Source: Alphaproteobacteria bacterium
Lineage (GTDB): Bacteria; Pseudomonadota; Alphaproteobacteria; RS24
Reading direction: 5' to 3'
DNA: 27,082 nt
NCBI GenBank assembly: GCA_022428185.1
Contig: JAKMCZ010000083.1
Location: 1 to 27,082, forward strand
Shown here: positions 8,118-15,389 of the stretch, in pieces
How positions within the stretch are numbered: position 1 is the stretch's first letter
Layout: every line of letters begins with the position of its first letter
Position numbers and translations under genes: made by a program
The notes under the pieces: model-generated
Databases searched by the model: none
Told to the model about the DNA's origin: nothing
Seen by the model: the letters and a program-made list of their open reading frames with translations, nothing else

Positions 8118-8198
8118 TTAGTCAGGACGCCCAAACTGAAAAATATTCAGTCCAATAATGGCGACAATAAAAATAACGATTGGCAAAATAGCAGACAT
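8118..8198 (-). CDS. Predicted 26-residue single-pass membrane peptide downstream of tRNA-Pro
   Basis: A short ORF on the minus strand, ATG at 8198 to TAA at 8118. It is preceded by a good Shine-Dalgarno (GGAG, 6 nt before ATG). The product is one hydrophobic helix (SAILPIVIFIVAIIGLNIF, residues 2-20) followed by a polar C-terminus, QFGRPD. The ATG lies 29 nt after the encoded CCA end of tRNA-Pro, with no terminator between, so it could share the tRNA transcript. It converges with the DUF2842 gene, leaving 3 bp between the two stops. The Shine-Dalgarno and compact helix-plus-polar-tail design argue for a real gene; function is unknown. Composition and conservation could not be tested here. 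Confidence 0.62.
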   Translation of the reverse strand: MSAILPIVIFIVAIIGLNIFQFGRPD

Positions 8199-8227
8199 TT
8201 TTCTCTCCAGCTTTGCGGTCAACTTAA

Positions 8228-8304
8228 TGGTCGGAGCGGCGGGATTCGAACCCACGACCCCTAATCCCCCAGATTAGTGCGCTACCGGGCTGCGCTACGC
8301 TCCG
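8228..8304 (-). tRNA. tRNA-Pro (anticodon GGG)
   Basis: 77 nt including an encoded CCA (rc of 8228-8230). The acceptor stem CGGAGCG / CGCTCCG pairs perfectly with discriminator A. The D-arm holds GCGCAGCCCGGTAGCGC. The anticodon stem CTAAT / ATTAG encloses the loop CTGGGGG, giving anticodon GGG, which reads CCC and CCU proline codons. The T-arm contains GTGGG-TTCGAAT-CCCGC. All parts fold into a normal cloverleaf. Confidence 0.97.
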
Positions 8305-8371
8305 ACGTTTGCTGTCTTAGGAAGTTTCAACCGAAAAGGCAAGCCAGCCAACAGGCAAACAAGAGGGCAGC

Positions 8372-8770
8372 CTAATTGTCCTCGCCGACCAGCAAAATAC
8401 GGGCTTGCACCAAATTTTGGCGCGCCGCTTCCAGCTTACTGCGTTTCGCCAAGCCGACTTCGGAAGACCCTTCACCGGGCTTTTGCCGCTGCGCACCCGA
8501 AGCCAGCGCGCGCACATCGGCGATGCCGTTTTCCTTCAGGTGCTTTTGCGCGCCCTTTATCGTCATGCCCTGCTCGTGCAGTAATTGTTTGATACCGGCA
8601 ATCAACTCAACGTCTTCGGGGCGATAATAACGACGACCGGCGGCGCGTTTCATCGGCTTTATTTCGTCAAACTTGCTTTCCCAAAAGCGCAGCACATGAG
8701 GTTTCACATCAAGCGCTTCAGCCACCTCGCTAATCGTGCGAAAGGCGTCGTCTGATTTTCCCGAAGTCAT
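8372..8770 (-). CDS. MerR family transcriptional regulator
   Basis: 132 residues. The N-terminal two-thirds is a MerR-type winged helix-turn-helix: FRTISEVAEALDVKPHVLRFWE (10-31), then the wing region 'PMKRAAGRRYYRPEDVELI' and 'GIKQLLHEQGMTIKGAQKHL'. The remaining 50 or so residues are short and hydrophilic, with no cysteine metal site, so the effector is unknown. It follows ihfA by about 28 bp, a pairing I recall in many alphaproteobacteria, where it is annotated only as MerR family. The ATG at 8770 has no obvious Shine-Dalgarno. It is the last gene of the bc1 chaperone-to-ihfA string and faces tRNA-Pro. Confidence 0.9.
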   Translation of the reverse strand: MTSGKSDDAFRTISEVAEALDVKPHVLRFWESKFDEIKPMKRAAGRRYYRPEDVELIAGIKQLLHEQGMTIKGAQKHLKENGIADVRALASGAQRQKPGEGSSEVGLAKRSKLEAARQNLVQARILLVGEDN

Positions 8771-8786
8771 AAAACCGTGCAGACCG

Positions 8787-8806
8787 ACTTAGCCAAACTT
8801 AGCCAA
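8787..8806. repeat. Tandem 10-bp duplication across the ihfA stop codon
   Basis: ACTTAGCCAA occurs twice back to back (8787-8796 and 8797-8806). The second copy contains the ihfA stop codon on the minus strand, and the first lies in the ihfA-merR gap. It looks like a small slippage duplication; no function is implied. Confidence 0.85.
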
Positions 8807-9104
8807 GTCCAGACATTTTATTGATTTTATCTTTTAGAACGTGGCTGGCTCGAAAGCTGAGAACGCGGCGCGGGTCAATCGGCACTTCTTCGCCAGTCTT
8901 GGGATTGCGCCCCATGCGTCCACTTTTATGGCGCACCATAAATGAGCCGAATGATGAGAGTTTGACATCTTCGCCACGCACCAGCGCGGTTGAAATTTCG
9001 TCAAGCACGGTCTCGACAAGCTGCGCAGATTCACTGCGCGACAAACCGACCGTGTTGTAAACAACTTCACTCAAATCAGAACGTGTAACCGTTTTTCCCG
9101 CCAT
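8799..9104 (-). CDS. ihfA: Integration host factor subunit alpha
   Basis: 101 residues, typical of IhfA. IHF alpha pairs with IHF beta (encoded elsewhere) to bind the minor groove and bend DNA sharply in recombination, replication and transcription. Diagnostic segments are VTRSDLSEVVYNTVGLSRSE at the N-terminus and GEDVKLSSFGSFMVRHKSGR followed by GRNPKTGEEVPIDPRRVLSF, the DNA-contacting arm with its invariant RNP. The ATG at 9104 has GAGGAG 8 nt upstream. A 77-bp gap separates it from fabH. The stop codon lies inside a tandem 10-bp duplication. Confidence 0.96.
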   Translation of the reverse strand: MAGKTVTRSDLSEVVYNTVGLSRSESAQLVETVLDEISTALVRGEDVKLSSFGSFMVRHKSGRMGRNPKTGEEVPIDPRRVLSFRASHVLKDKINKMSGLG

Positions 9105-9181
9105 AATCCGCTCTCCTCAGCGAAGAGTTAAGCACAAGCCAAATTAGCCGTGCAAGAAAAAAAGGTAAGTAAAAGAGCGAT

Positions 9182-10156
9182 TTATGCCCAGCGAATAAGA
9201 TTGGCGCCCCAAGTCAGACCGCCGCCCATCGCCTCTAACATAATCAAATCGCCAGACGACACACGCCCCGATTTAACCAATTCATGCAACGCCAGCGGAA
9301 TTGATGCCGCTGAGGTATTGGCGTGATCTTGAATCGTCACCACCGTCTTTTCAGACGGCAGGCCGATGCGCTTGGCGACCCCGTCGATAATTCGCTTATT
9401 GGCCTGATGCGGCACAAACCAATCAATATCCGCAACCGTCAAATCATGCTGCGCCAGCAGACTGTTTATTGCTTCGGCAATATTGCCGACAGCGTGGCGA
9501 TAGACCTCGCGCCCCTGCATACGCAACTTGCCCGTCGTGCCAGTGGTTGACGGCCCGCCATCGACATAGAGCAAATCTTTCAAATTACCGTCCGAGCGCA
9601 AATAAGAACCGACAATATGCGGCTCATCTGCCGCCGCAAGTTCGGTTTCTTCGAGCACCACCGCACCGCCGCCATCACCAAACAAAACCGCCGTTGCGCG
9701 GTCAGACCAATCCAGCAAGCGGGTCATGGTCTCAGCCCCAATCAATAAAGCGCGGCGCGCCTGCCCGCTTTCAATCATCGCCGAAGCAACGCTCAACCCA
9801 TAGATAAAGCCCGAACATACAGCCTGCACATCAAAAGCTGCGCCATGACTGATGCCAAGCTTTTGCTGCACCAATGCCGCCGTTGCGGGAAAGGTCAAAT
9901 CGGGCGTGGTTGTAGAGACAATAATCATATCGATATCGTTGGCGCTGACACCCGCATCAGCCAAAGCCGCTTTGGCGGCAGACACGGCGAGGTCGCTGGT
10001 TGCCTCTCCCTCAGCCGCTTTGTGCCGCCGCTTGATGCCGGAGCGCGAGACAATCCATTCGTCGCTGGTGTCTAGCGTTTTCGACAAATCATCATTGCTG
10101 ATAATCTCTTGCGGGAGATAGCTGCCAATTCCGATTATTTTTGCTTTTCGGGTCAA
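9182..10156 (-). CDS. fabH: Beta-ketoacyl-[acyl-carrier-protein] synthase III (TTG start)
   Basis: 324 residues. FabH condenses acetyl-CoA with malonyl-ACP to start fatty-acid synthesis. The catalytic triad is visible: C114 in QAVCSGFIYGL, H250 in PHQANKRIIDG and N280 in HANTSAASIPLAL. The C-terminal EAMGGGLTWGANLIRW is also standard. The start codon is TTG at 10156: an in-frame TAA lies 12 nt upstream, the conserved N-terminus (KAKIIGIGSYLP) begins four codons in, and AAGG sits 6 nt before the TTG. The next in-frame Met codon would delete the family N-terminus. It lies 24 nt after plsX. Confidence 0.97.
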   Translation of the reverse strand: MTRKAKIIGIGSYLPQEIISNDDLSKTLDTSDEWIVSRSGIKRRHKAAEGEATSDLAVSAAKAALADAGVSANDIDMIIVSTTTPDLTFPATAALVQQKLGISHGAAFDVQAVCSGFIYGLSVASAMIESGQARRALLIGAETMTRLLDWSDRATAVLFGDGGGAVVLEETELAAADEPHIVGSYLRSDGNLKDLLYVDGGPSTTGTTGKLRMQGREVYRHAVGNIAEAINSLLAQHDLTVADIDWFVPHQANKRIIDGVAKRIGLPSEKTVVTIQDHANTSAASIPLALHELVKSGRVSSGDLIMLEAMGGGLTWGANLIRWA

Positions 10157-10180
10157 TGCGCACCTTTATGTTGTCAAAAC

Positions 10181-11224
10181 TCAGTCTAACGATTCAGCCC
10201 AAACATCGTCGAGCAAAACTTGAATTTTTTCAATACGCCGTGAGGTCTCGCCCAACATATCGGCATCGACCGCCTCAATCGCCACGTCAACCGCCGTGGC
10301 AAACCCGTCAATATCGGCACCGCCATGGCTTTTTACGACGACGCCGTTAAGGCCTAGAAACATGCCGCCATTGGCTGCGTTAGGGTCCATACGCGCGCGC
10401 AAGGCGGCAAAACCACTGCGGGCAAACAGATAGCCGATTTTTGTCATCAGCGAACTGCTCATCGCTTGGCGCAAATATTCCGCCATTTGGCGCGCCGTGC
10501 CTTCAGCGGTTTTTAGCGCGATATTGCCGGTAAAACCATCGGTCACCACCACATCAACATCGCCGCGCCCGATACCGTCGCCTTCGACAAACCCCTTAAA
10601 GTTCAATTCCGAACGCTCCAGAAATTCGGCGGCGCGCTTAACCTCATCAGTGCCCTTCATTTCTTCCGTGCCGATATTCAACAGGCCGATTTCAGGTTTC
10701 TTTAAACCGAAAAGCGTGCGCGCATAGGCTGCGCCCATCGCCGCGAATTGTAAGTATTGCGCCGCCGTGCCGCCAATATTGGCACCGACATCAAGCACGA
10801 TGCTTTCCCCGCGCATGGTCGGCCAAATGCAGGCAATGGCCGGACGCTCAATACCCGGCTGCATGCGCAAAATGATTTTCGACATCGCCATTAATGCACC
10901 GGTATTACCGGCCGAAACGCTGGCTTGCGCCTCGCCTTCTTTTACCGCATGAATGGCCTTCCACATGCCCGAGGTCTTGCGACCGGCGCGCAGTGCGACG
11001 CTTGGTTTAGCGTCCATCGGCACATTTACATCGCAATGGATAATGGTTGATACGGCGGCCAGAGATTTATGCTTTTTCAATTCGGCATTAATCGCTGCCG
11101 CGTCGCCATATAGCAAAAAGGACGTGTGCGGACGCTCGCCTTGCGCGCGCGCGACACCGGCAATGGTGACGGACGGGCCAAAATCGCCCCCCATGACGTC
11201 TACAGCAATTACGGTATTAGCCAC
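10181..11224 (-). CDS. plsX: Phosphate acyltransferase PlsX (GTG start)
   Basis: 347 residues. PlsX converts acyl-ACP and phosphate to acyl-phosphate, the acyl donor for PlsY in phospholipid synthesis. Family features are the N-terminal VIAVDVMGGDFGPSVTIAG, 'AGNTGALMAMSKIIL', 'LDVGANIGGTAAQYLQFA', 'GLLNIGTEEMKGTDEVK' and 'VVTDGFTGNIALKTAEG'. The start is a GTG at 11224 with GAGGGG 4 nt upstream. A 66-bp gap separates it from the DUF177 gene. The pairing with fabH downstream is widespread in bacteria. Confidence 0.96.
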   Translation of the reverse strand: MANTVIAVDVMGGDFGPSVTIAGVARAQGERPHTSFLLYGDAAAINAELKKHKSLAAVSTIIHCDVNVPMDAKPSVALRAGRKTSGMWKAIHAVKEGEAQASVSAGNTGALMAMSKIILRMQPGIERPAIACIWPTMRGESIVLDVGANIGGTAAQYLQFAAMGAAYARTLFGLKKPEIGLLNIGTEEMKGTDEVKRAAEFLERSELNFKGFVEGDGIGRGDVDVVVTDGFTGNIALKTAEGTARQMAEYLRQAMSSSLMTKIGYLFARSGFAALRARMDPNAANGGMFLGLNGVVVKSHGGADIDGFATAVDVAIEAVDADMLGETSRRIEKIQVLLDDVWAESLD

Positions 11225-11290
11225 AAATCCCCTCTTTGCCGATACATTACAACAAAACGCCGAACTATATGCGCTTGTTTTACCTTTTTA

Positions 11291-11896
11291 TCAAGCATCG
11301 CCCGCGTCATCATCTGACGGTTTTAACGCCGACAAAGCCGCAAACGGCGACTGCGCCTCGTCTTCGGCTTCAATTTCAGCGGCGCTTTGCCCATAGCCGT
11401 CAAATTCAACACCCTCGGCGCGCGGATAGGCCGGGATTTCCATCGCAAATAATTGCGTCACAGCCTCACCGATATCAGCCTGCCCATCTTGCATCGCTTC
11501 GGGCAACTCAGTCTCAAAATCATCTTCCGGCACAATATATTTGGCGACCATTTCTTGCGGTTGAAATTCGGCAGAGAAATCCTGCTCAATATCGGTCCAA
11601 AGCGGTTCCAGTGTGATGCCGCATAGCTGGCGCACCCGACCTGTTACTTTGCCCCCTGCATGAAGGCAATTATTGTCGAGCGGGGTCAGCAAAGCCTGAA
11701 AACCTAAATCGGCAACCTCCTCAACATTGAAACGTTGCGCCAGTCGGCTCAAAGTTTCCGCATCGGCTTGATAGTCGACTTCCCGGCCATTGGGCGGCAC
11801 TTCATCATGCAGCACCAATAAGCTCATTTCGGCCTCGCCAAACGGCGCAGCATTGATTTCATCGTCGACGCTGCCTGCAATTTGTTCGTCGCTCAT
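11291..11896 (-). CDS. DUF177 (YceD-like) domain protein
   Basis: 201 residues. The central part matches DUF177: 'VDYQADAETLSRLAQRFNVEEV', 'GGKVTGRVRQLCGITLEPLW' (with the conserved RQLCGITLEP-like Cys motif) and a following acidic stretch. In many bacteria a DUF177 gene sits just upstream of rpmF-plsX and the E. coli homologue YceD has been linked to 23S rRNA metabolism. Here no rpmF lies between it and plsX, as is common in alphaproteobacteria. The protein is strongly acidic at both ends. The ATG at 11896 overlaps the bc1 chaperone gene by 4 bp (ATGA). Exact function is not established. Confidence 0.85.
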   Translation of the reverse strand: MSDEQIAGSVDDEINAAPFGEAEMSLLVLHDEVPPNGREVDYQADAETLSRLAQRFNVEEVADLGFQALLTPLDNNCLHAGGKVTGRVRQLCGITLEPLWTDIEQDFSAEFQPQEMVAKYIVPEDDFETELPEAMQDGQADIGEAVTQLFAMEIPAYPRAEGVEFDGYGQSAAEIEAEDEAQSPFAALSALKPSDDDAGDA

Positions 11897-12465
11897 TGTG
11901 CAGCCTCAAACAACTGACCGGCCAAAATCTCATCAACGCTGACCTGCGCCAAATCGCTTTCGAGGGCCAAAAGATAGGCGGACAATGCCTGCATTTTTGC
12001 GTCATCGGCGACACCCACATCATCAGCACTATCGGGATAAAGATTGCGCGTTAATACGGCACTTAGCGCCGCCACCATGTCAGCGTTTTGTGTCGCCGGT
12101 GCTTCCTTGCCCAACGCTTCATCATAGGCCGCCGCGCGACCATAATAAGCCTCTGCCATTTTACGAATCCGTTTGCCAACGCCCAAATCACCGACACCCG
12201 CCTCGCGCATGGCTTGGTCCATATCGCGGAAGAAAATATCAAATAGTGCCTGACCGATATCATCGCGCGCCACTCCGGCGCTGCGCAGTCGGCGCAACAC
12301 CAAATGCACATGTGCAGCCAACATATCAAAGCGGCCATCGAAGCTGTCCGGCACACCGCCCGCGCCATAATGGTCGGGCTTGCGCGCCTGCGCCATAATC
12401 GCCGTATAGGCGGGCGTTAAATCGGGGGCTTTTTTATTGAGCGAGAGGAAATCAAATAATCCCAT
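11893..12465 (-). CDS. Ubiquinol-cytochrome c chaperone family protein (CBP3-like)
   Basis: 190 residues from the chosen start. It belongs to the family related to mitochondrial CBP3/UQCC1, assembly factors for cytochrome b in the bc1 complex. Signature regions are 'ARKPDHYGAGGVPDSFDGRFDML', 'HLVLRRLRSAGVARDDIGQALFDIFFRDMD' and 'REAGVGDLGVGKRIRKMAEAYYGR'. The frame extends to a TTG at 12477, but the ATG at 12465 has GGAG 6 nt upstream and is preferred. It heads the minus-strand run to DUF177-plsX-fabH-ihfA-merR and is divergent from the BamE-like gene across 88 bp. Confidence 0.88.
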   Translation of the reverse strand: MGLFDFLSLNKKAPDLTPAYTAIMAQARKPDHYGAGGVPDSFDGRFDMLAAHVHLVLRRLRSAGVARDDIGQALFDIFFRDMDQAMREAGVGDLGVGKRIRKMAEAYYGRAAAYDEALGKEAPATQNADMVAALSAVLTRNLYPDSADDVGVADDAKMQALSAYLLALESDLAQVSVDEILAGQLFEAAQ

Positions 12466-12553
12466 AACTGTCTCCAAATACCGATTGAATTTTAGGTTGC
12501 CTCATAGGGCGTGATTGGCTACCCCTCTATACGTTCATTATAGGGTATCACTG

Positions 12554-13048
12554 ATGCGAATTCGTCAAAAAACAAAAGATCGAACATTTAGACAGGCGGT
12601 CAATCGTCGCGGTCAATTATTACGCGCCGGTGTTTTGGCTCTGACCCTGTCGGCTTGCGCGCCGGTGATTGATAATCGCGGCTATTTTTTTGATAGCCGA
12701 TCGGTCGACAGAATTAAAAAAGGCGAGACCACACAAAGCATTGTGCGCGAGAGTTTTGGGTCGCCGACAAGCGTCAGCAAAATCAACAATGAAGCTTATT
12801 ACTATATTTACAGCCGCTTTCTGACCGAGAGCTATCGCGCGCCCAGAGAGGTTGAACGCAAGGTCTTGGCAATTTACTTCGATGGGCAAAAGACCGTTCG
12901 TGATGTCGGCATTTACGCTTTGCAAGACGGTATTATCGTTCCGATTGTCGAGCGCACCACCAAAACGCAAGGCACTGAGTTGACTGCGCTGCAACAAATC
13001 TTCAGCAATTTGGGTCGCTTTGGTGACAATTCACCCACTCAGTTCTAG
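12554..13048 (+). CDS. bamE: BamE/SmpA/OmlA-like outer-membrane lipoprotein
   Basis: 164 residues. BamE is an accessory lipoprotein of the beta-barrel assembly (Bam) complex. The N-terminus is a signal peptide ending in a lipobox, LSAC, with the lipid-modified cysteine at residue 35. The mature part starts with a segment ending in 'DSRSVDRIKKGETTQSIVRESFGSPT', the conserved SmpA/OmlA motif, followed by an aromatic strand (AYYYIYSRF). The frame opens from a TTG at 12515, but the ATG at 12554 with AGGG 8 nt upstream is more likely. The signal peptide has an unusually long, basic n-region (about 24 residues with an RR pair). A possible promoter is TTGGCT (12515-12520), 18 nt, TATAGG (12539-12544), though it leaves only a very short leader. 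Confidence 0.85.
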   Translation: MRIRQKTKDRTFRQAVNRRGQLLRAGVLALTLSACAPVIDNRGYFFDSRSVDRIKKGETTQSIVRESFGSPTSVSKINNEAYYYIYSRFLTESYRAPREVERKVLAIYFDGQKTVRDVGIYALQDGIIVPIVERTTKTQGTELTALQQIFSNLGRFGDNSPTQF

Positions 13049-13080
13049 GGCAGCCTTAAAACAGTCCTGAAATTTGCAAT

Positions 13081-13120
13081 AAAAAACCCCGGCATATCGC
13101 TATGCCGGGGCTTGTTTTTC
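13081..13120. terminator. Strong bidirectional intrinsic terminator between bamE and hppA
   Basis: A perfect 10-bp stem, CCCCGGCATA / TATGCCGGGG (13087-13096 and 13101-13110), with a TCGC tetraloop. The plus strand continues CTTGTTTTTC and the minus strand continues with six T (13081-13086), so it can end both the bamE transcript and the long glyA-to-hppA transcript, whose genes converge here. Confidence 0.95.
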
Positions 13121-13131
13121 AATTGTGCCGT

Positions 13132-15243
13132 TTAATGCGCCAGAATGGCGAGCATCAACAGAGCAACAATATTGGTGATTTTAATCATCGGGTTAACCGC
13201 CGGGCCAGCCGTATCCTTATACGGGTCACCGACCGTGTCGCCGGTTACGGCTGCTTTGTGAGCCTCCGAACCCTTGCCACCGTGATTGCCATCTTCAATA
13301 TATTTCTTGGCATTATCCCAAGCACCGCCGCCGGCAGTCATTGAGAGAGCGACAAACAGGCCGGTCACAATAACACCGAGCAGCATCGCACCGAGCGCCG
13401 AGAAAGCAGCCGAGCGGTCAGCAATTTGCTCAATAATAAAATACAAAGCAATCGGCGACAGCACCGGCAACATGGACGGAACAATCATTTCTTTAATCGC
13501 TGCGCGGGTCAGCAGGTCAACGGCAGCCGTATAATCCGGCTTCTCCGTGCCTTTCATAATGCCAGGCTTTTCTTTGAACTGGCGGCGCACCTCTTCAACA
13601 ATCGCACCACCGGCACGGCCAACGGCCATCATGCCCATCGCACCGAACAGGTAAGGCAGCAAGCCGCCAATAAACAAGCCGGTCACGACATATGGGTTGG
13701 ACAATGAGAAGTCCGGGGTCACATTGGCAAAATAGCTATACTGGTCGGCATTGGCCGTGAAGTATCGCAAGTCTTGCGTATAGGCCGCAAACAGCACCAG
13801 CGCACCAAGACCGGCAGAGCCGATAGCGTAACCTTTGGTCACGGCTTTGGTGGTGTTACCGACAGCGTCAAGCGCATCAGTCGTGTTGCGAACGCTTTCC
13901 GGAAGCTCAGCCATTTCAGCGATGCCACCTGCATTGTCGGTCACTGGACCGAATGCGTCGAGCGCAACAACCATACCGGCCAAAGCCAACATGGTGGTCA
14001 CCGCAATGGCGATGCCGAACAGACCGGCGAGGTTATAGGTAGCAATAATGCCAACCACAATAACAATCGCCGGAAGCGCCGTGGCTTCCATAGAAACAGC
14101 CAAGCCTTGAATAACATTCGTGCCGTGGCCGGTCTCAGATGCTTTAGCAACCGATTTGACCGGACGGAAATTGACGCCGGTATAATATTCGGTAATCCAG
14201 ATAATCAGGCCCGTAATACCAAGACCCAACACGCCGCAAAGATAAAGGCTCATACCGTCAAACACCTGACCTTCAATCACGCGCTGCGTGTCGAGGCCGA
14301 TAACCGCGTCAGTAACGAAATACAGAGCGACAAGGCTCAGCACCGCAGAGGCGATGAAGCCCTTATACAGCGCGCCCATAATGGACTGGCTGGCTCCGAG
14401 GCGGACAAAGAATGTGCCTGCAATCGACGTGATGATGCAGGTCGCGCCGATAGCCAGCGGATACATCATCATGGTCAGCGCGTCTGCGGTGAAGAAAATC
14501 GCGCTCAAAACCATTGTGGCGACAATCGTCACCGCATAGGTTTCAAACAGGTCAGCCGCCATGCCGGCGCAGTCACCGACATTATCGCCAACATTGTCAG
14601 CAATGGTCGCCGGATTGCGCGGGTCGTCTTCGGGAATGCCGGCTTCGACTTTACCCACCAGATCGCCGCCAACATCAGCACCTTTGGTAAAGATACCGCC
14701 GCCGAGACGCGCGAAGATTGAAATCAATGAAGCACCGAAGCCGAGTGCGACAAGCGCGTCGACGACTTCGCGACTGTCAGGCGACAGGCCGAAACCATTA
14801 ACCAATATAGAGAAGTAAACCGCGACGGCGAGAAGCGCCAGACCGGCAACCAACATGCCCGTTACCGCGCCGGACCGAAATGCCAGCGACAAACCGGCAC
14901 CGAGGCTTTCAGACGCGGCTTGTGTGGTGCGCACATTGGCGCGCACGGAAACCAGCATACCGACATAACCGGCTGCGCCCGATAAGGTCGCGCCGACAAT
15001 AAAGCCGGCCGATACTTTGGCGCCGAGGAGGAAGAAAACCAAAATGGCAATCACCACGCCGACAATACCGATAGCTCGATATTGGCGATTCAAATAGGCG
15101 GCAGCGCCTTCCTGAATGGCTGATGCAATTTCTTGCATACGCTCATTGCCGGCATCAGCCGCCATAATGCTGCGAGCCGTCGACATGCCATAAATAATGG
15201 CAAGCAAACCGGACCCGATAATAAGCCACATCAAAGTGCTCAT
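13132..15243 (-). CDS. hppA: K+-insensitive proton-translocating membrane pyrophosphatase
   Basis: 703 residues, about 16 hydrophobic segments. It couples PPi hydrolysis to proton pumping across the inner membrane. The active-site loops are present: GGDLVGKVEAGIPEDDPRNP (192-211) with DNVGDNVGDCAG just after, 'DAFGPVTDNAGGIAEMAEL' (429-447), and the C-terminal 'GDTVGDPYKDTAGPAVNP'. Residue 466 is Lys and 469 Thr in GNTTKAVTKG; Lys and Thr here, rather than Ala and Gly, mark the K+-independent H+-pumping subfamily. The ATG at 15243 has AGAGGA 7 nt upstream and gives the usual N-terminus. The frame is open upstream to an ATG at 15390 that overlaps the thiL stop. Confidence 0.97.
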   Translation of the reverse strand: MSTLMWLIIGSGLLAIIYGMSTARSIMAADAGNERMQEIASAIQEGAAAYLNRQYRAIGIVGVVIAILVFFLLGAKVSAGFIVGATLSGAAGYVGMLVSVRANVRTTQAASESLGAGLSLAFRSGAVTGMLVAGLALLAVAVYFSILVNGFGLSPDSREVVDALVALGFGASLISIFARLGGGIFTKGADVGGDLVGKVEAGIPEDDPRNPATIADNVGDNVGDCAGMAADLFETYAVTIVATMVLSAIFFTADALTMMMYPLAIGATCIITSIAGTFFVRLGASQSIMGALYKGFIASAVLSLVALYFVTDAVIGLDTQRVIEGQVFDGMSLYLCGVLGLGITGLIIWITEYYTGVNFRPVKSVAKASETGHGTNVIQGLAVSMEATALPAIVIVVGIIATYNLAGLFGIAIAVTTMLALAGMVVALDAFGPVTDNAGGIAEMAELPESVRNTTDALDAVGNTTKAVTKGYAIGSAGLGALVLFAAYTQDLRYFTANADQYSYFANVTPDFSLSNPYVVTGLFIGGLLPYLFGAMGMMAVGRAGGAIVEEVRRQFKEKPGIMKGTEKPDYTAAVDLLTRAAIKEMIVPSMLPVLSPIALYFIIEQIADRSAAFSALGAMLLGVIVTGLFVALSMTAGGGAWDNAKKYIEDGNHGGKGSEAHKAAVTGDTVGDPYKDTAGPAVNPMIKITNIVALLMLAILAH

Positions 15244-15389
15244 GAGTAAATCCTCTTTGTTATGGGAATGACCTAAATCGGGCCAAACTTCCCTCCCCGT
15301 GTAAGTGAGCGAGGTATGCCAAAAAACACCCGCAATGGCAAGAAAAAGCACAAGAAAACACAAATTTACTCGAAACTTCGGTGAATTCA

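Noticed and set aside
8135..8149. CTGAA-AAATA-TTCAG hairpin
   Set aside because: It lies inside the small ORF near its 3' end and lacks a T-tract; likely chance in AT-rich codons.
13774..14721. Long plus-strand open frame of 315 codons opposite hppA
   Set aside because: It is antisense to the highly conserved pyrophosphatase, with a low-complexity His/Arg/Asn-rich translation and no known motif; it is a shadow of codon bias.
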